Positions 51,542 through 61,664 of a stretch of DNA of 64,000 bases are shown piece after piece. A model generated the notes under the pieces. That model searched no databases, was not told the origin of the DNA, and saw nothing but the letters and a program-made list of their open reading frames with translations. The position numbers and the translations under genes are program-made. Positions within the stretch are counted from its first letter, which is position 1, and each line of letters begins with the position of its first letter. This DNA is from Cutaneotrichosporon cavernicola (taxonomy: Eukaryota > Basidiomycota > Tremellomycetes > Trichosporonales > Trichosporonaceae): positions 263,001 through 327,000 of the forward strand of contig NC_083400.1 of assembly GCF_030864355.1 (NCBI RefSeq), given 5' to 3'.

Positions 51542-54347
51542 ATGCGCACAACAGCCTTCTCTCCACCCCAGTATCCCCCATCGTCGCCGCAACCCTCGCC
51601 GCGCCCCCACTCGATCTACGGTCGCAGCGGCCTCAGTGGCCTCAATGCCGTGACGTCTCCCCAGTCGCCGACCCCGACAACACCGACGCACAATGGCTTC
51701 TCGTTCACCTCGAACACGCTCGAGCGCACGCGCTCAATGGGCCCAGCGACGCCATCACACTCGCGCAGTCAAAGCACGGTGACGATCGTCGACAAGCTCG
51801 GCCGTGGCGGACACTCGAGAGGCGAGAGCTTCTCGGTGGCTGTACCTACTCCCGGCATTGGTGGGGAGTTGGCATGGACCGAAGTCCAGAGCCGGTAAGT
51901 CCAAGGAAGACTTTGCCTGACAGCAGGACGTTCTGCAAATGGTGCGTATCCCAGGGAAGGTGTCCTGGAGCAGCGTGGATGGGACCGAGACTCATATCAG
52001 GCTCAATACCAAGCTCGAGGCGAGGGGTTTCGAGCCCATGACCTCGCTCGAGAAGGACTTTAGCGATGGCGTCAAGCTCATCCAGGTATGTCTTCCCTTG
52101 AGGCTTGGCTGACATTAGCTCCTGGTAAGTTTCCCGGCACCCTTCCTTCGGTAGCCACTGACAACAGGAAATCATGTCCGAGACGAGCCTCGGACGGTAT
52201 ACACGCAAGCCAGTTATGCGTGTACAGAAGGCTGAGGTGAGGTCTGTCCCTGCTATGCAAGCTAACAGCAGAACGCGTCCAAGGCCCTGCAGTTCATCCG
52301 TGACCGAGGCGTCAAGCTCACCAACATTGGTACGTCCTACGAGCATCGAGCTGACAACAGGCCCAGAGGACATTGTCGACGGCAACGTGAAGCTCATCCT
52401 GGGAATGGTGCGTTTAGCTTTGTACTGGCCCGCTCTTCGCTGACACCAGATCTGGACTCTTATCCTGCGGTTCACCATTTCGGGCATCACCGAGGAGGGC
52501 CTCTCGGCCAAGGACGGTCTGTTGCTCTGGTGTCAGCGGAAGACAACGCCCTATGCCGAGGTGGATGTACAGAACTTCCGGCAAAGCTGGACCGATGGCC
52601 TTGCCTTGTGAGTTGGCAGATGGACTCGGCTCACTCTCACAGCTGTGCTCTTATCCACCGGCATAGACCGGAACTGCTCGACTGGGATCACTTGGACAAG
52701 CATGATGGCAGAGGCAACACTGAACTGGCCTTCAAGATCGCCGAGGAGAGCCTAGGCATCCCCGTGAGTTCATGGCCAGCACCTATCTGACGTGCAGCGG
52801 CTGCTCGAGGTGTCTGACATATGCGATGTTGTCATCCCGGACGAGCGCTCGGTAATGACATACGTAGCCGAGTTCTTCCACAAGTTCTCGTCTGAGGGTG
52901 AGTGTTCGGCGACGTCCTCAACTGACGTGCAGACAAGGCGTCTACTGGCGCTCGCCGTGTGGACAAATTCGCCGAGGTCATGAACAGCATGACCACTGCT
53001 CGCAACGACTTCGAGCGTCGCATGGCGGCCTTGCTTCAGGCTCTTGTCAAGACACGCACAGCGTGGTCGGCTGCCGAAGCGCCTGCATCGTATCCCCAAG
53101 CAATGGCCCAGAAGACCGAGTTCATGGAGCACAAAAAGACAAGCAAGAGGTCATGGGTGCGCGAACGCCAGGAGTTGGCACAACTGTACAGCAACATCCA
53201 GACCAAACTGCGCACGTACTCGCTCCGATCATGGGAACCACGCGAGGGTCTTAGGCTCGAGGACTTGGAGGCAAGCTGGGCTGAACTGATGGCGGCCGAG
53301 GTCGCGCACAGCCGCAACATTAACGCGAGGATTCGAGAGTACGTTGACGTTTGGAACGTGTCGCTGACATGCAGCATCAAGGAGGCTCTCAGGAAAGAAT
53401 TCGCTCGCGTAGCTGAGAGCTTCATTGAACGGGTGCAGAAAGTCGAGCAGTCGATCGGATCGTTGAGCGGCGCTCTTCAGGTGAGGTGGACAAAGTCCAT
53501 TGCTTACTTGCAGGACCAGAAGAAGCAGCTCTTGTTATTGTCCGATCATCTCCCAGCCATGCGCACCTTCCTTGTCAATGACATTGACGAGGTCAACCAG
53601 CGATGTGCCGAGGCCAAGGTCGACGAGAACGACTACACGGCGTTCACCTACGAGGACCTAGAGTTCGAGTTAGAGATCGCGGAGGAAGGTCTGCGCAAGA
53701 AGATTGCGTTCGTGGAGAATCAGGTACGTCGGCTGCCAACCGAGAATCCCACCAGCTGATATTGAGATGATCTCGGCCTCGCACACCAACATCACACCGG
53801 CCAAGCTGGAGGAGTTTGAGTCGACGTTCAAACACTTTGACAAGGATGGCACAAACGTGAGCTGACACATTTGGTCCCAAGCTGACTTCAGACTCTCACC
53901 GTGTACGAGATGCACTCGGCCCTCGCAAGTCTGGGCATCGTGTACCCTGATGAGGAGGTCGAGGCCATCTACGCGCAACTCGAGAGACAATTCGGCACTT
54001 TGACATACGAGGCATGGCTCACTCTCTTGGTACGTGTTCTGCAACTACGCCAGGCGCAGCACTGACATTAGGTTGAGATTACCAAGGACGACGCGTCGTC
54101 TGCGGACCAACTGCGTGAGGCATTCCGCGACGTTGCAGGGGACAAGGGCTACGTAACCGAGTCGGATCTCAGGTTCGCCAACCTCTCACCCGAGTCGGTC
54201 CGCTACCTCGCCGAGGCCATGCCTGCTGTGCCGTCAGAGGCAGTTGGTGGCGGTGTACCAGGGTTTGACTGTAAGTTGGAGGCAAGAGAGTTGCTGATGG
54301 CAGACTACGGGTTCTTGGACCAGTCATTCGCGAGGAGCTCGGGGTAG
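51542..54347 (+). CDS. AIN1: Alpha-actinin (actin cross-linker)
   Basis: Seventeen exons, all verified in phase, give 734 residues. They include a 15-nt exon (51927-51941, completing SRTFCKWLN) and a 6-nt exon (52119-52124, CTCCTG, completing LIQLLEIMSE). An N-terminal disordered extension of about 110 residues precedes tandem CH domains: [24 protein letters not shown], then [35 protein letters not shown] shortened spectrin-like rod follows (to about residue 575). The C-terminus is EF-hand: [20 protein letters not shown] and a second degenerate pair. Fungal Ain1 cross-links F-actin at the contractile ring. The DKDGTNTLTVYE loop retains acidic positions, so calcium response is possible but unproven. 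Confidence 0.95.
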
Positions 54348-54690
54348 TTGTACTGGGTCGTCTGCAGTGTGTATAGGCGCTGGGCGACTTTAGACAGGGT
54401 GGAGTACGTGGACATTTGCATGCAGCATACGTGCAACGTAGTTGGCTGTTTGACTAGCTGTTCAGACACACTCAGCATCTTCAGACTCGACCATGGTCGC
54501 TGAACGGGTTCAACTGGACGGGCAGGCCTCACCAAAGGTCGGCTCGACATGGACAGGACGTCGCGCCGCGAGTCTCAGCAGTTCATTCAGCCTCGACGTC
54601 TCTCTCTCTCTTCAACGCACGAGGCTTCTGGATGCTCGTTCCTGCGCTCCCTCCCTTTCAAAACTGGTTCCTGGGCCAGCAAAAACGAAG
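54348..54690. other. Intergenic
   Basis: Between the alpha-actinin stop and the tRNA 3' end. The T5 terminator of the tRNA lies at 54681-54685 (AAAAA on the plus strand). Confidence 0.5.
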
Positions 54691-54781
54691 AGCCTCGTGT
54701 GGGGCTCGAACCCACGACCGAATGATCAACCGGACAAACCGCATTAAGAGTCATTTAATCTACCGACTGATATAACGAGGC
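54691..54781 (-). tRNA. tRNA-Lys(CTT) with 18-nt intron
   Basis: Acceptor stem GCCTCGT/ACGAGGC, anticodon stem AATGA/TCATT and T arm GTGGG-TTCGAGC-CCCAC all pair. The anticodon CTT is at 54746-54748. The intron 54727-54744 sits at the canonical position after base 37. Without the intron the length is 73 nt including the discriminator. A TTTTT Pol III terminator follows a few bases downstream. The D stem has three good pairs. Confidence 0.93.
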
Positions 54782-54885
54782 GATGAAGATCGATGTTGGC
54801 GAGATTTTTTGAACAGCTAAGTGTTGAGCGAAGCGCGAACACATGCCCGAGATCGTAAATCGTCATGTCGTGCGTTTCCTGGTAC

Positions 54886-55005
54886 AACAACTAGAAGCGA
54901 CAGGCTACAACTAGAAGCGACAGGCTACAACTAGAAGCGACAGGCTACAACTAGAAGCGACAGGCTACAACTACAAGCGACAAGCTACAAACTACAAACT
55001 ACAAG
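54886..55005. repeat. 20-bp tandem repeat, about five copies
   Basis: Unit ACAACTAGAAGCGACAGGCT repeated directly without spacers, decaying at the 3' end into CTACAAA units. Non-coding. Confidence 0.9.
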
Positions 55006-55097
55006 CGAAAACGAGACATCCATGACGTGAGCGTGATGGGTCGTTGGTCGTGAAAATAGTTGATGAGAACGAGAACAGGCAGTGGCTATGGTGTGGA

Positions 55098-55160
55098 TCA
55101 GGCAGGACACGCTGTACGCGATATGTGGCTTGGTGCGCTGTACGCGATATGTGGCTTGGT
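55098..55160. repeat. Direct duplication of ~27 bp
   Basis: GCTGTACGCGATATGTGGCTTGGTG occurs twice in tandem. No coding capacity. Confidence 0.8.
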
Positions 55161-55422
55161 GTATGTCGCGGTGATCGACATGATTGTGTAGTCTGTGTAG
55201 ACAGGGGAGATGAGACTGAGAAGGCCACCAGACCTCAGTCCAAACGGGCTATTCAGAATTACTGTTTGCGGCGGCTGCCTGTATTCCAGATGTCTCACGT
55301 CTCCATTCATCTGAATGCATTGGTAACGCGCAACGCGATCCATGAATCGGGCGTCACATGGACTAAATGGCAGATTTGACTGAATTCATGAATACAACAA
55401 CAATAAAACGAATTTTCCTGCA

Positions 55423-56205
55423 TCATTTAGACAAGTGGAACCTCGCTCGACTCGGCGCTGGCGTGCCTACAATGGTGGGCCCTGGGCTTGACATTATACC
55501 CAGGCAAAACCCGAGACCGAAGAAACCGATAGCCACGGCGTAGATCCGGTACGTGATCAACTTGTGCCGGGCGCGCTTCATGAATCGGATGAGGGATTGG
55601 GTGGCAAGGCAGGCGGGACGAGCAAGGGGCGAGAGGAAGAGGACGAGGGCCGGTGAAGCGTAGGCCACCATAGATGGGATGATGAGGACCAGCTGTGCGA
55701 CGAGGACGGCGTAGCCACTAATCCGCATGATTGGGCTGCAGTTGCGAAGATACTCAGCAACGCCGAACCAAAGCCAGGCCGCGCAAAGCCACGATGTCCA
55801 TCGAACGAGGGATCGGAACGTCATCTCGGGCGGCCTATTCTCGCGGCGGATCGGGGCGGCCAAGTCCAAGTTGCGCCGGGGCTGGGGTTCCCACCGCTTC
55901 GGCGTGAGGAAGTGGGGCCGGCCGTTGAGAGCGACTTGGAGAGCTGGTTTCGGACCGCGATGAACGATGACCTTGATGCGCTGTTCTTTGATCCGGGTGA
56001 TCTTGCTTTGTTGTTCCTCGACGTACCGAGACTGCTTCCATTCCGGCAGGCTGTCTCGTGCCAGGTCGTAGTTCCCCTCTCCTTCGTGGGATTCTGACGG
56101 CGGCGTGATCCGGAGCATCTTGGGCTGAGATGGTGGGCTGAATGTATCGGGCGGCGTGATGGTGATGGACGGCAGCGGTTTGGGGTACAGCACTGACACA
56201 ACCAT
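55423..56205 (-). CDS. Membrane protein of a lineage-specific array (copy 1)
   Basis: Single-exon frame of 260 residues. The N-terminal 120 residues are soluble and charged (EWKQSRYVEEQQSKITRIK). Then come hydrophobic segments WLCAAWLWFGVAEYL, YAVLVAQLVLIIPSMVAYASPALVLFL and YAVAIGFFGLGFCLGIM, about three to four membrane spans. No known domain. It is first of at least five adjacent genes for small membrane proteins (55.4-61.1 kb). Confidence 0.7.
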   Translation of the reverse strand: MVVSVLYPKPLPSITITPPDTFSPPSQPKMLRITPPSESHEGEGNYDLARDSLPEWKQSRYVEEQQSKITRIKEQRIKVIVHRGPKPALQVALNGRPHFLTPKRWEPQPRRNLDLAAPIRRENRPPEMTFRSLVRWTSWLCAAWLWFGVAEYLRNCSPIMRISGYAVLVAQLVLIIPSMVAYASPALVLFLSPLARPACLATQSLIRFMKRARHKLITYRIYAVAIGFFGLGFCLGIMSSPGPTIVGTPAPSRARFHLSK

Positions 56206-56494
56206 GGCCGCGAGTGAGATGTGGATGCGGTTGTGGAGGTTGGGTTAAAAGTGGTGAAAATCGTTCGCTAGTGGGAGGTGTTGAGATGAGATGAGATATG
56301 TCAAGTTCAGTGACTGTACGTGGCGATGAGTTTGTGTTCCATGAGCCTGGTCGGTCTTATAAAGGAATACAGCGATTTTGATCAGAAACATGGGATCGGG
56401 GATAGATTTCGACTCGACTCACACCATGACGCCACGAATTCTTATGTTCTTAGCCGTACAAGCCTATTAGATCTTCTAAAGCGGTCAGTGGTCG

Positions 56495-57413
56495 CTACAA
56501 GCCGTTCGCCTGCCTAAGCCTCTCGAGCTCGGCGCGGAACACACGTAGTTCCTCCGCGACCTTATTAGCCACTGAGGGTGCCCGCTGCACCTCCTCTGCC
56601 TTGACGACGCTGTCGAGATACGAGAAGAAGCGGTAGGTGGCGTACCCCGTAATGAACGCAGCCGTGAGGAACAAGTAGAGCGCGGCGTACATCCAGAGGT
56701 TCTTGGCTAGGAAGGAGAGGGCGCTCGAGATCGGGCGGAGGAGGGCGGCGAGGGCACTAATCGGGAGAAGGGCTATGACGATTGCGATTGCCAGCGATAC
56801 TCCGCGCCAACTGGAGAACGCGCCTGGAACTCCAAGGCCATACAGACTGGCGATGTAGATCCAGACACGGAGGGTGACGGCTGTGCGAGCGGTACTGCGG
56901 ATGAGGTAGGCGCGCCGAAGCACGCGGTCGGACGGGTAGGCGAGGAGGGTGAGCCAGAAATCAGCGACACTGTTACCGAGCTCCAGGGCCGTGTATAGGA
57001 CCCGGCGGATGAAGGCGTAGGCAAGCACCGTCGGGAGGAGGATGAGAACGATGAGGAGACCCGTCCACCAGCCGTCAGCAAGGTATGGCTAGAACACACG
57101 GGAGCTTCTCTGCCGCATCAATGACGAAGTTGATCACACCCGTGGCTGTCGAGGGGTTATGAGCCCCGCTCGTCGGCTTGGGCTCACGACGTAAGAGCTG
57201 GAGGTCTTCGGCTTGGGGGCGGCCGTTGGGGTTTTTAGGGTCGATAGGTTCCTCGAGGTGAGTATGGAGCGGAGTCTTGATCGTGGTGGCTAGCGAGCGG
57301 GCAGCCAGCCAGTCTTGGAGTTGGGTTGAGACGCTGCCATGCCGTCGCGACATGCTTGACCAGGTACTGGAGCTGTCGATGGACTTGGGTGAGGAATTGG
57401 AATCGCTTACCAT
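56495..57413 (-). CDS. Membrane protein with C-terminal coiled coil (copy 2)
   Basis: Start MVSDSNSSPKSID at 57413; last exon ends at 56495. The C-terminal exon reads GWWTGLLIVLILLPTVLAYAFIRR, AVTLRVWIYIASLYG, VSLAIAIVIALLPISALAALL and MYAALYLFLTAAFITGYATY: about four spans, followed by a short coiled coil (EELRVFRAELERLRQ). Upstream, the reading frame changes at a TAG-CCA acceptor at 57089; a 49-nt intron (57089-57137) fits best and gives 289 residues, but the donor is weak. Paralogous to the relic at 57627 (ARTAV...W-Y, ALLPI, YLD motifs). Confidence 0.65.
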
Positions 57414-57626
57414 TCTAGATGGGTGAGTGTGAGTGTGAGGGTGAGGGTGAGTGTGAGAAAATAAGAGAGGTAATAAAAGTGAATCGTTAGTGGACGACGA
57501 GGTCGACCGACCACCTTCAGCTGTAGTCCGCGGGATGAGAATATGCGCCCTGTGTGTGGTGACGCACATATTCTACATGTGTCCGAGGCTGTGGGAGGCA
57601 TGAGATGGGTGCCGTGCAAAAGTAAT

Positions 57627-58237
57627 CTACTGCACAGATCGGCTGTATTCCGTCTGCTTGAGAGCCTGGACTTGAGCCCACAGTTCCGCCAGTTCCGCAA
57701 GAATCTGTTTGTGGAGGGGAAGTGGACCGTACATCTGCCTATCGTCCTCCTCAACACCGTCAAGGTAAGTGATGAGGTAGGATACGCCCACTTCAGTGCC
57801 AATGATGCACATCGTGAAGGGGAATACGCCGCGTTCGTGCCCAATGGTTGGCGATATGGGAGCAGGCGCGAATCGGGGCACCGAGGATGGCGACAAGGAC
57901 GTTGATCGGGAGGAGGGCGATGACGGCTGCGCCGACCAGCCAGATCCCGCCCCATTCCAATACCTGATGACGTATAGCCAGAGCCCGAGTACGACTGCAG
58001 TTCGAGCGACTGTGCGGACAGCGTGCGCCCGCGAGTGGCGGGGTACCTCGCCGTGGTCGAACACGTCGACAAAGCCAAGTTTGCGCGGGTGCTGACAAAC
58101 CTGTGGCAGGACGACCCCGTCCAACCCGTCAGTGAGCACCTGCTGCTCCCATTGCCGGCGGGCGGCGGACGCAAGAAGCTTGAACTCCGGATGTGTCCGA
58201 ATGGCGAGGCGGTTTATCGATGGCACGGTTGATACAT
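57627..58237 (-). pseudogene. Frameshifted relic of a copy-2-like membrane protein
   Basis: A long frame without an in-frame ATG near its start. AVRTVARTAVVLGLWLYVI aligns with copy 2. The next block (EWGGIWLVGAAVIALLPINVLVAIL) lies in a shifted frame, and GVSYLITYLDGVEEDDR returns to the first frame. So two compensating indels scramble about 50 residues while the frame remains open. C-terminal coiled coil (ILAELAELWAQVQALKQ) is retained. It begins only a few bases from the stop of the neighbouring copy. Confidence 0.6.
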
Positions 58238-58245
58238 ACAACCTC

Positions 58246-59046
58246 TCATGAGAACAGGTTGGCCCACTTTACCGCAGCCGCGGCCAGCTCTGCGACCTTG
58301 GCGACCGAGCACGCGTCCACAGCATTCTGCAAGGACGTCGCAACCGAGCGATTCTGCAGCGTCTCGAGGTCGCCCCGCAACTGCCGTACCTGAGCATGGA
58401 CCTCGCTCATTGCCTTGGCATGACTCTGACTCTGAGCAACGAGTTCGCGCCTCAGATCGGCGAGGTGCATCTGCACCGTAGCCTGTACGTCGGCGTGCAA
58501 CTCGTATCGGAGGACGGTAGGGTCGAACTGGCGGACTGGGGGAAAGGGTGAGACGAATGGGTTGGGTGATGTGTTTTGGGGTGGTGGTGTGGCCGACTGC
58601 CAGAGGAGGGCGAAGGTCAGAACAGCGATTGCTGCTAGAAGAGGGACTGTGATATCTCTCTGCTGTGACGGCAGGGAGCGGGAGACAAAGTTGATCCCTC
58701 GCCGGACGAGGTAGGATGCCAGTAGGCCGTATAGCGGGACTGCCAGGACGAAAGGGATAGCCCCGACCGCCGAGAGGAGGAGATAGGAGAAGCGTTGGTC
58801 TGCGAGTGAACGCGTATGGTCAAAGTACCATTTCGCAATGCGGAGGCCCAGGGTTGTTGTCGCCGTGTGGTAGGCTATGCGGAAGAGGAGCTTTGTTGCG
58901 GATACCAGGTGTTGTTGGAGGAAGGCGTCCGCTGCTGCGTCAAAGTAGTCTGATGGATCTTCGGAGGCGTGTCCGTTGTGGTGCTCGTTCAGTTCCTCGT
59001 CAGGCTTCTCGTTCTGCGATATCCGCGTCGTAGTGACCGAGGGCAT
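58246..59046 (-). CDS. Membrane protein with long coiled-coil tail (copy 3)
   Basis: Single exon of 266 residues. An acidic N-terminus (NEKPDEELNEHHNGHASEDP) is followed by LLLSAVGAIPFVLAVPLYGLLASYLV and VPLLAAIAVLTFALLWQSA, two membrane regions. About 100 residues of heptad-like sequence follow (LADLRRELVAQSQSHAKAM; VRQLRGDLETLQNR). Topology and tail resemble the neighbours though sequence identity is low. No known domain. Confidence 0.7.
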   Translation of the reverse strand: MPSVTTTRISQNEKPDEELNEHHNGHASEDPSDYFDAAADAFLQQHLVSATKLLFRIAYHTATTTLGLRIAKWYFDHTRSLADQRFSYLLLSAVGAIPFVLAVPLYGLLASYLVRRGINFVSRSLPSQQRDITVPLLAAIAVLTFALLWQSATPPPQNTSPNPFVSPFPPVRQFDPTVLRYELHADVQATVQMHLADLRRELVAQSQSHAKAMSEVHAQVRQLRGDLETLQNRSVATSLQNAVDACSVAKVAELAAAAVKWANLFS

Positions 59047-59844
59047 GGCGGTTCATTGATCGTCGTTGGGATTGAGACAAGAGGAATGGTGGATAGGGTG
59101 GGTGAGATGCGGGAGGGAAGATGGCGTGTAAGGATGGCGTGGAGGAGCTCGCGCGAGAAACGCTCCTTGCGAATGGAAGTGCGGAGACGCTGCGAAGGCG
59201 TCGAGAGTGGTAGAGTAATGAGAGTGATGGAAGTGATGGGAGTGATGAGTAGTTCACAGAGGTTAGTTTGAGACATTTTGGCGGTATCCGGTGACCGACG
59301 TCATTCCCGGTAGACTGCTGGGTGGCGATTATTCAGCCTCGTCGCCGCCGCCGCACGTTTCAGCCACACCGAACGGCTTGAGCGCGGTTGCGGCTTTCCA
59401 ACCTCAAGTGTTATTTCGGCCTAAGCTCTGTCGGCTGGCGTCGATGTACATTTAGAGAGAGTGAGGAAACAGCGGAAAGACGTGTGGCGTTCTTGGAGTG
59501 GGGCAGTGACGGAAGAGTGGGGCAGTATCTCCCAGAATGCAACGGGTCTAGAACTGAGAGAACAAATGAATGCCCCAGCCACGGCCGTCGGCGGTTGGAA
59601 GATGCAGGTGACGGAGCGTCAAACGGAACACGCACGTTCACGTCCGGCCCATATCTTATCGTGGCAGTTGGCATCAGGAAGAGGCGATAGAGAAACAGAA
59701 ACAGAAACAGAAACAGAAACAGAAGCAGAAACAGAAAGCAGTGCTGGGTGGCAATTCGACATGGCGCCCAATTTGGCTTTGTCTTGACTTCGCATCATCG
59801 CATCATCGCATTCTCTCTTCACCTCCATCCGTCTCGCCATCCTC
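59047..59844. other. Intergenic with AGAAAC repeat
   Basis: Divergent region. A GAAACA hexamer run lies at about 59689-59737. No gene supported. Confidence 0.5.
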
Positions 59845-60240
59845 ATGCCGTTCCGTGACGTTTTCCGGCCACGCCGCACCTCGAACACCTCCCCCGCCGC
59901 GACCTCCTCCACCCCGGCGTACGCCCGCGTGCACCGCCCCACACCAGCCCCTCCTCCCGCATACGGCGACCCGCCTCCTTACGCGCGCAGCGAACTTGGT
60001 TCAAAGCACGAGCCGCAACAGTCGGACTTTGCGGCCGGACTCGTATCCGGCGTCATAGGGACGCTCGTGTTACTCTGGCTCCTTGGCTGGTTGGGACGGG
60101 AGGGCGAGTGTGCTGCCCTCAAGGCGGGATTGGGTGAGATATATACCCGGTTGGGTGAGGTGCGGGGTACTCTAGCACACGAGTTGGGGCAGGCGCAGGA
60201 GGTCGTGGGAGATGTCTTGAGGCGGGATGCGCTTAAATAG
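59845..60240 (+). CDS. Single-pass membrane protein with two PPxY motifs
   Basis: 131 residues in one exon. The proline-rich N-terminus has PPAY and PPPY within 12 residues (APPPAYGDPPPYARS), the binding motif for WW domains of Rsp5/Nedd4 ubiquitin ligases. One transmembrane segment follows (FAAGLVSGVIGTLVLLWLLGWL), then an amphipathic helix (LKAGLGEIYTRLGEVRGTLAHEL, in pieces). This layout recalls membrane adaptors for Rsp5, which is inference only. No family recognised. Confidence 0.7.
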   Translation: MPFRDVFRPRRTSNTSPAATSSTPAYARVHRPTPAPPPAYGDPPPYARSELGSKHEPQQSDFAAGLVSGVIGTLVLLWLLGWLGREGECAALKAGLGEIYTRLGEVRGTLAHELGQAQEVVGDVLRRDALK

Positions 60241-60582
60241 GATTCGTGAGTGCTATGAAGTAGAGGGCTGTACGACATGTATGTTGCTGTACTTGTGCTC
60301 CATGGTTCAGAGGATCGATGAGCTTGTCGGCAGTCGATTCGCGATTCGGACCCTCCCGTAACTCTTACCTATTTATCGTTGTTGAGTTCCCCCGCATTCC
60401 GGGGATACGCACTCGGTTGGTGGGAACGCTTGCGAGGTGGGTCCTCAGACTCTGGCTCCTCAACAGTTGCAACGTCTCTTGGGGCCGCCCCGGCGTCGGT
60501 TGAAAATAGGTGGCTTCCGTGACACAACTTTAGCTATGCTGTTCCGTGGGCCCTTGCCGCGTCTACGAGATGCATGACCATA
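60241..60582. other. Convergent intergenic region
   Basis: No feature recognised. Confidence 0.4.
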
Positions 60583-61113
60583 CTAAAACCATCCCTTCTC
60601 ATGCGCCTGTGCGTCCCGGAGCGCCACATATGCAATCTCGCGGCGAAGCGTCGCAGTCTCGGCGCCGAGGTTGCGCACGACAACGACCAAGTACGCAACT
60701 ACCCCAAGTAGGACGACCAACACGAGCACGAGTCCGCGTGCCACTCCCGCGTCCTCCTTCTCCTGGGTGGGTGGGAGGGGGTGAAGAAGCCAACGCCCAA
60801 CACAATCCGTGGCCTCCAACACCATGTTCGAGAGCAAAAGCCCAATCATGGGAGACAGGATCATCCCCCCAATACCCGCCAGGAGGAGAGGCACGAACCG
60901 ATAATCGCCTGCCTGGACAAAGGGAAATGTCCAGGCGACGACCGTGAAGAATGAGCCGAGGGACGCGAAGGCGAGGATAAAGAATGGGAACCACGCTGAT
61001 GTTGCGATACCGGAGAGGGCCATGTCGTTGGCCGAGGCGGTGTGCGAAGAGTCCGAAGAGTGAGAATGGGAGGGGGAAGGGTCGCGGCGGTGAGATTTCT
61101 TGGTGCGCGGCAT
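60583..61113 (-). CDS. Membrane protein of the array (copy 4)
   Basis: 176 residues from MPRTKKSHRR; an upstream ATG at 61239 would add a 42-residue extension with poor coding character. A Ser/His-rich head is followed by three hydrophobic regions (WFPFFILAFASLGSFFTVVAW; VPLLLAGIGGMILSPMIGLLL; GLVLVLVVLLGVVAYLVVVV) and a short amphipathic tail (NLGAETATLRREIAYV). No known domain; architecture matches the neighbouring copies. Confidence 0.7.
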   Translation of the reverse strand: MPRTKKSHRRDPSPSHSHSSDSSHTASANDMALSGIATSAWFPFFILAFASLGSFFTVVAWTFPFVQAGDYRFVPLLLAGIGGMILSPMIGLLLSNMVLEATDCVGRWLLHPLPPTQEKEDAGVARGLVLVLVVLLGVVAYLVVVVRNLGAETATLRREIAYVALRDAQAHEKGWF

Positions 61114-61664
61114 CGTGGTTTGACGCGTTGGGAGCCAGAGAAAGGAGAGAGGAGGGTCGAGTGGACACGCGAGCGGATGCGAGGCCAAGTGGACGAGGGC
61201 GCGAGGACGGACCGGACGAGGGTTGAACGGCTGGAACAACGGGTCGCGTGCGGTGGAGGTTCGAAATGGCCGGGGTCCTCAGTCGCTCGCTTGGTGGGCT
61301 CTGGCTGGCTCGCTTTGATCGACTTTGTCAAAGAGGACAAGGCTCTCTGAGATCTTTTAACGCGTCCTGGACTGACGCGTCGACGTGAGTTTGAACTGGA
61401 ACAATGGGACGATGGTGTGAGACGATTGAGACGAGGACAATAACGTCGGCGTGGATTGACGCCATGGGCCGAGGCGTCCAGGGTCGTTCATCTTCCATCG
61501 GGCCCGATGCAGACGCTCACTCTGGATCCAACATGGGGCTTTGGCACAGCCGCTACAATCCAAGAAACATCATATCATCACACGAAAGCACACCACACAC
61601 CACACCCGGTGCAGATATGCATGCTACACGGCCCTTTGCTACACGGCCATAGGCCTTTTTACGC
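61114..61664. other. Intergenic
   Basis: Promoter of copy 4 and 3' flank of the ATP synthase subunit g gene. Nothing recognised. Confidence 0.4.

Noticed and set aside
54886..55005. Regular 20-bp repeat that could be mistaken for a CRISPR array
   Set aside because: Copies are contiguous without spacers, and the genome is eukaryotic.
57407..58174. 255-codon minus-strand frame across the relic
   Set aside because: It reads a third frame through the frameshifted copy and across copy 2's start; no coherent homology.
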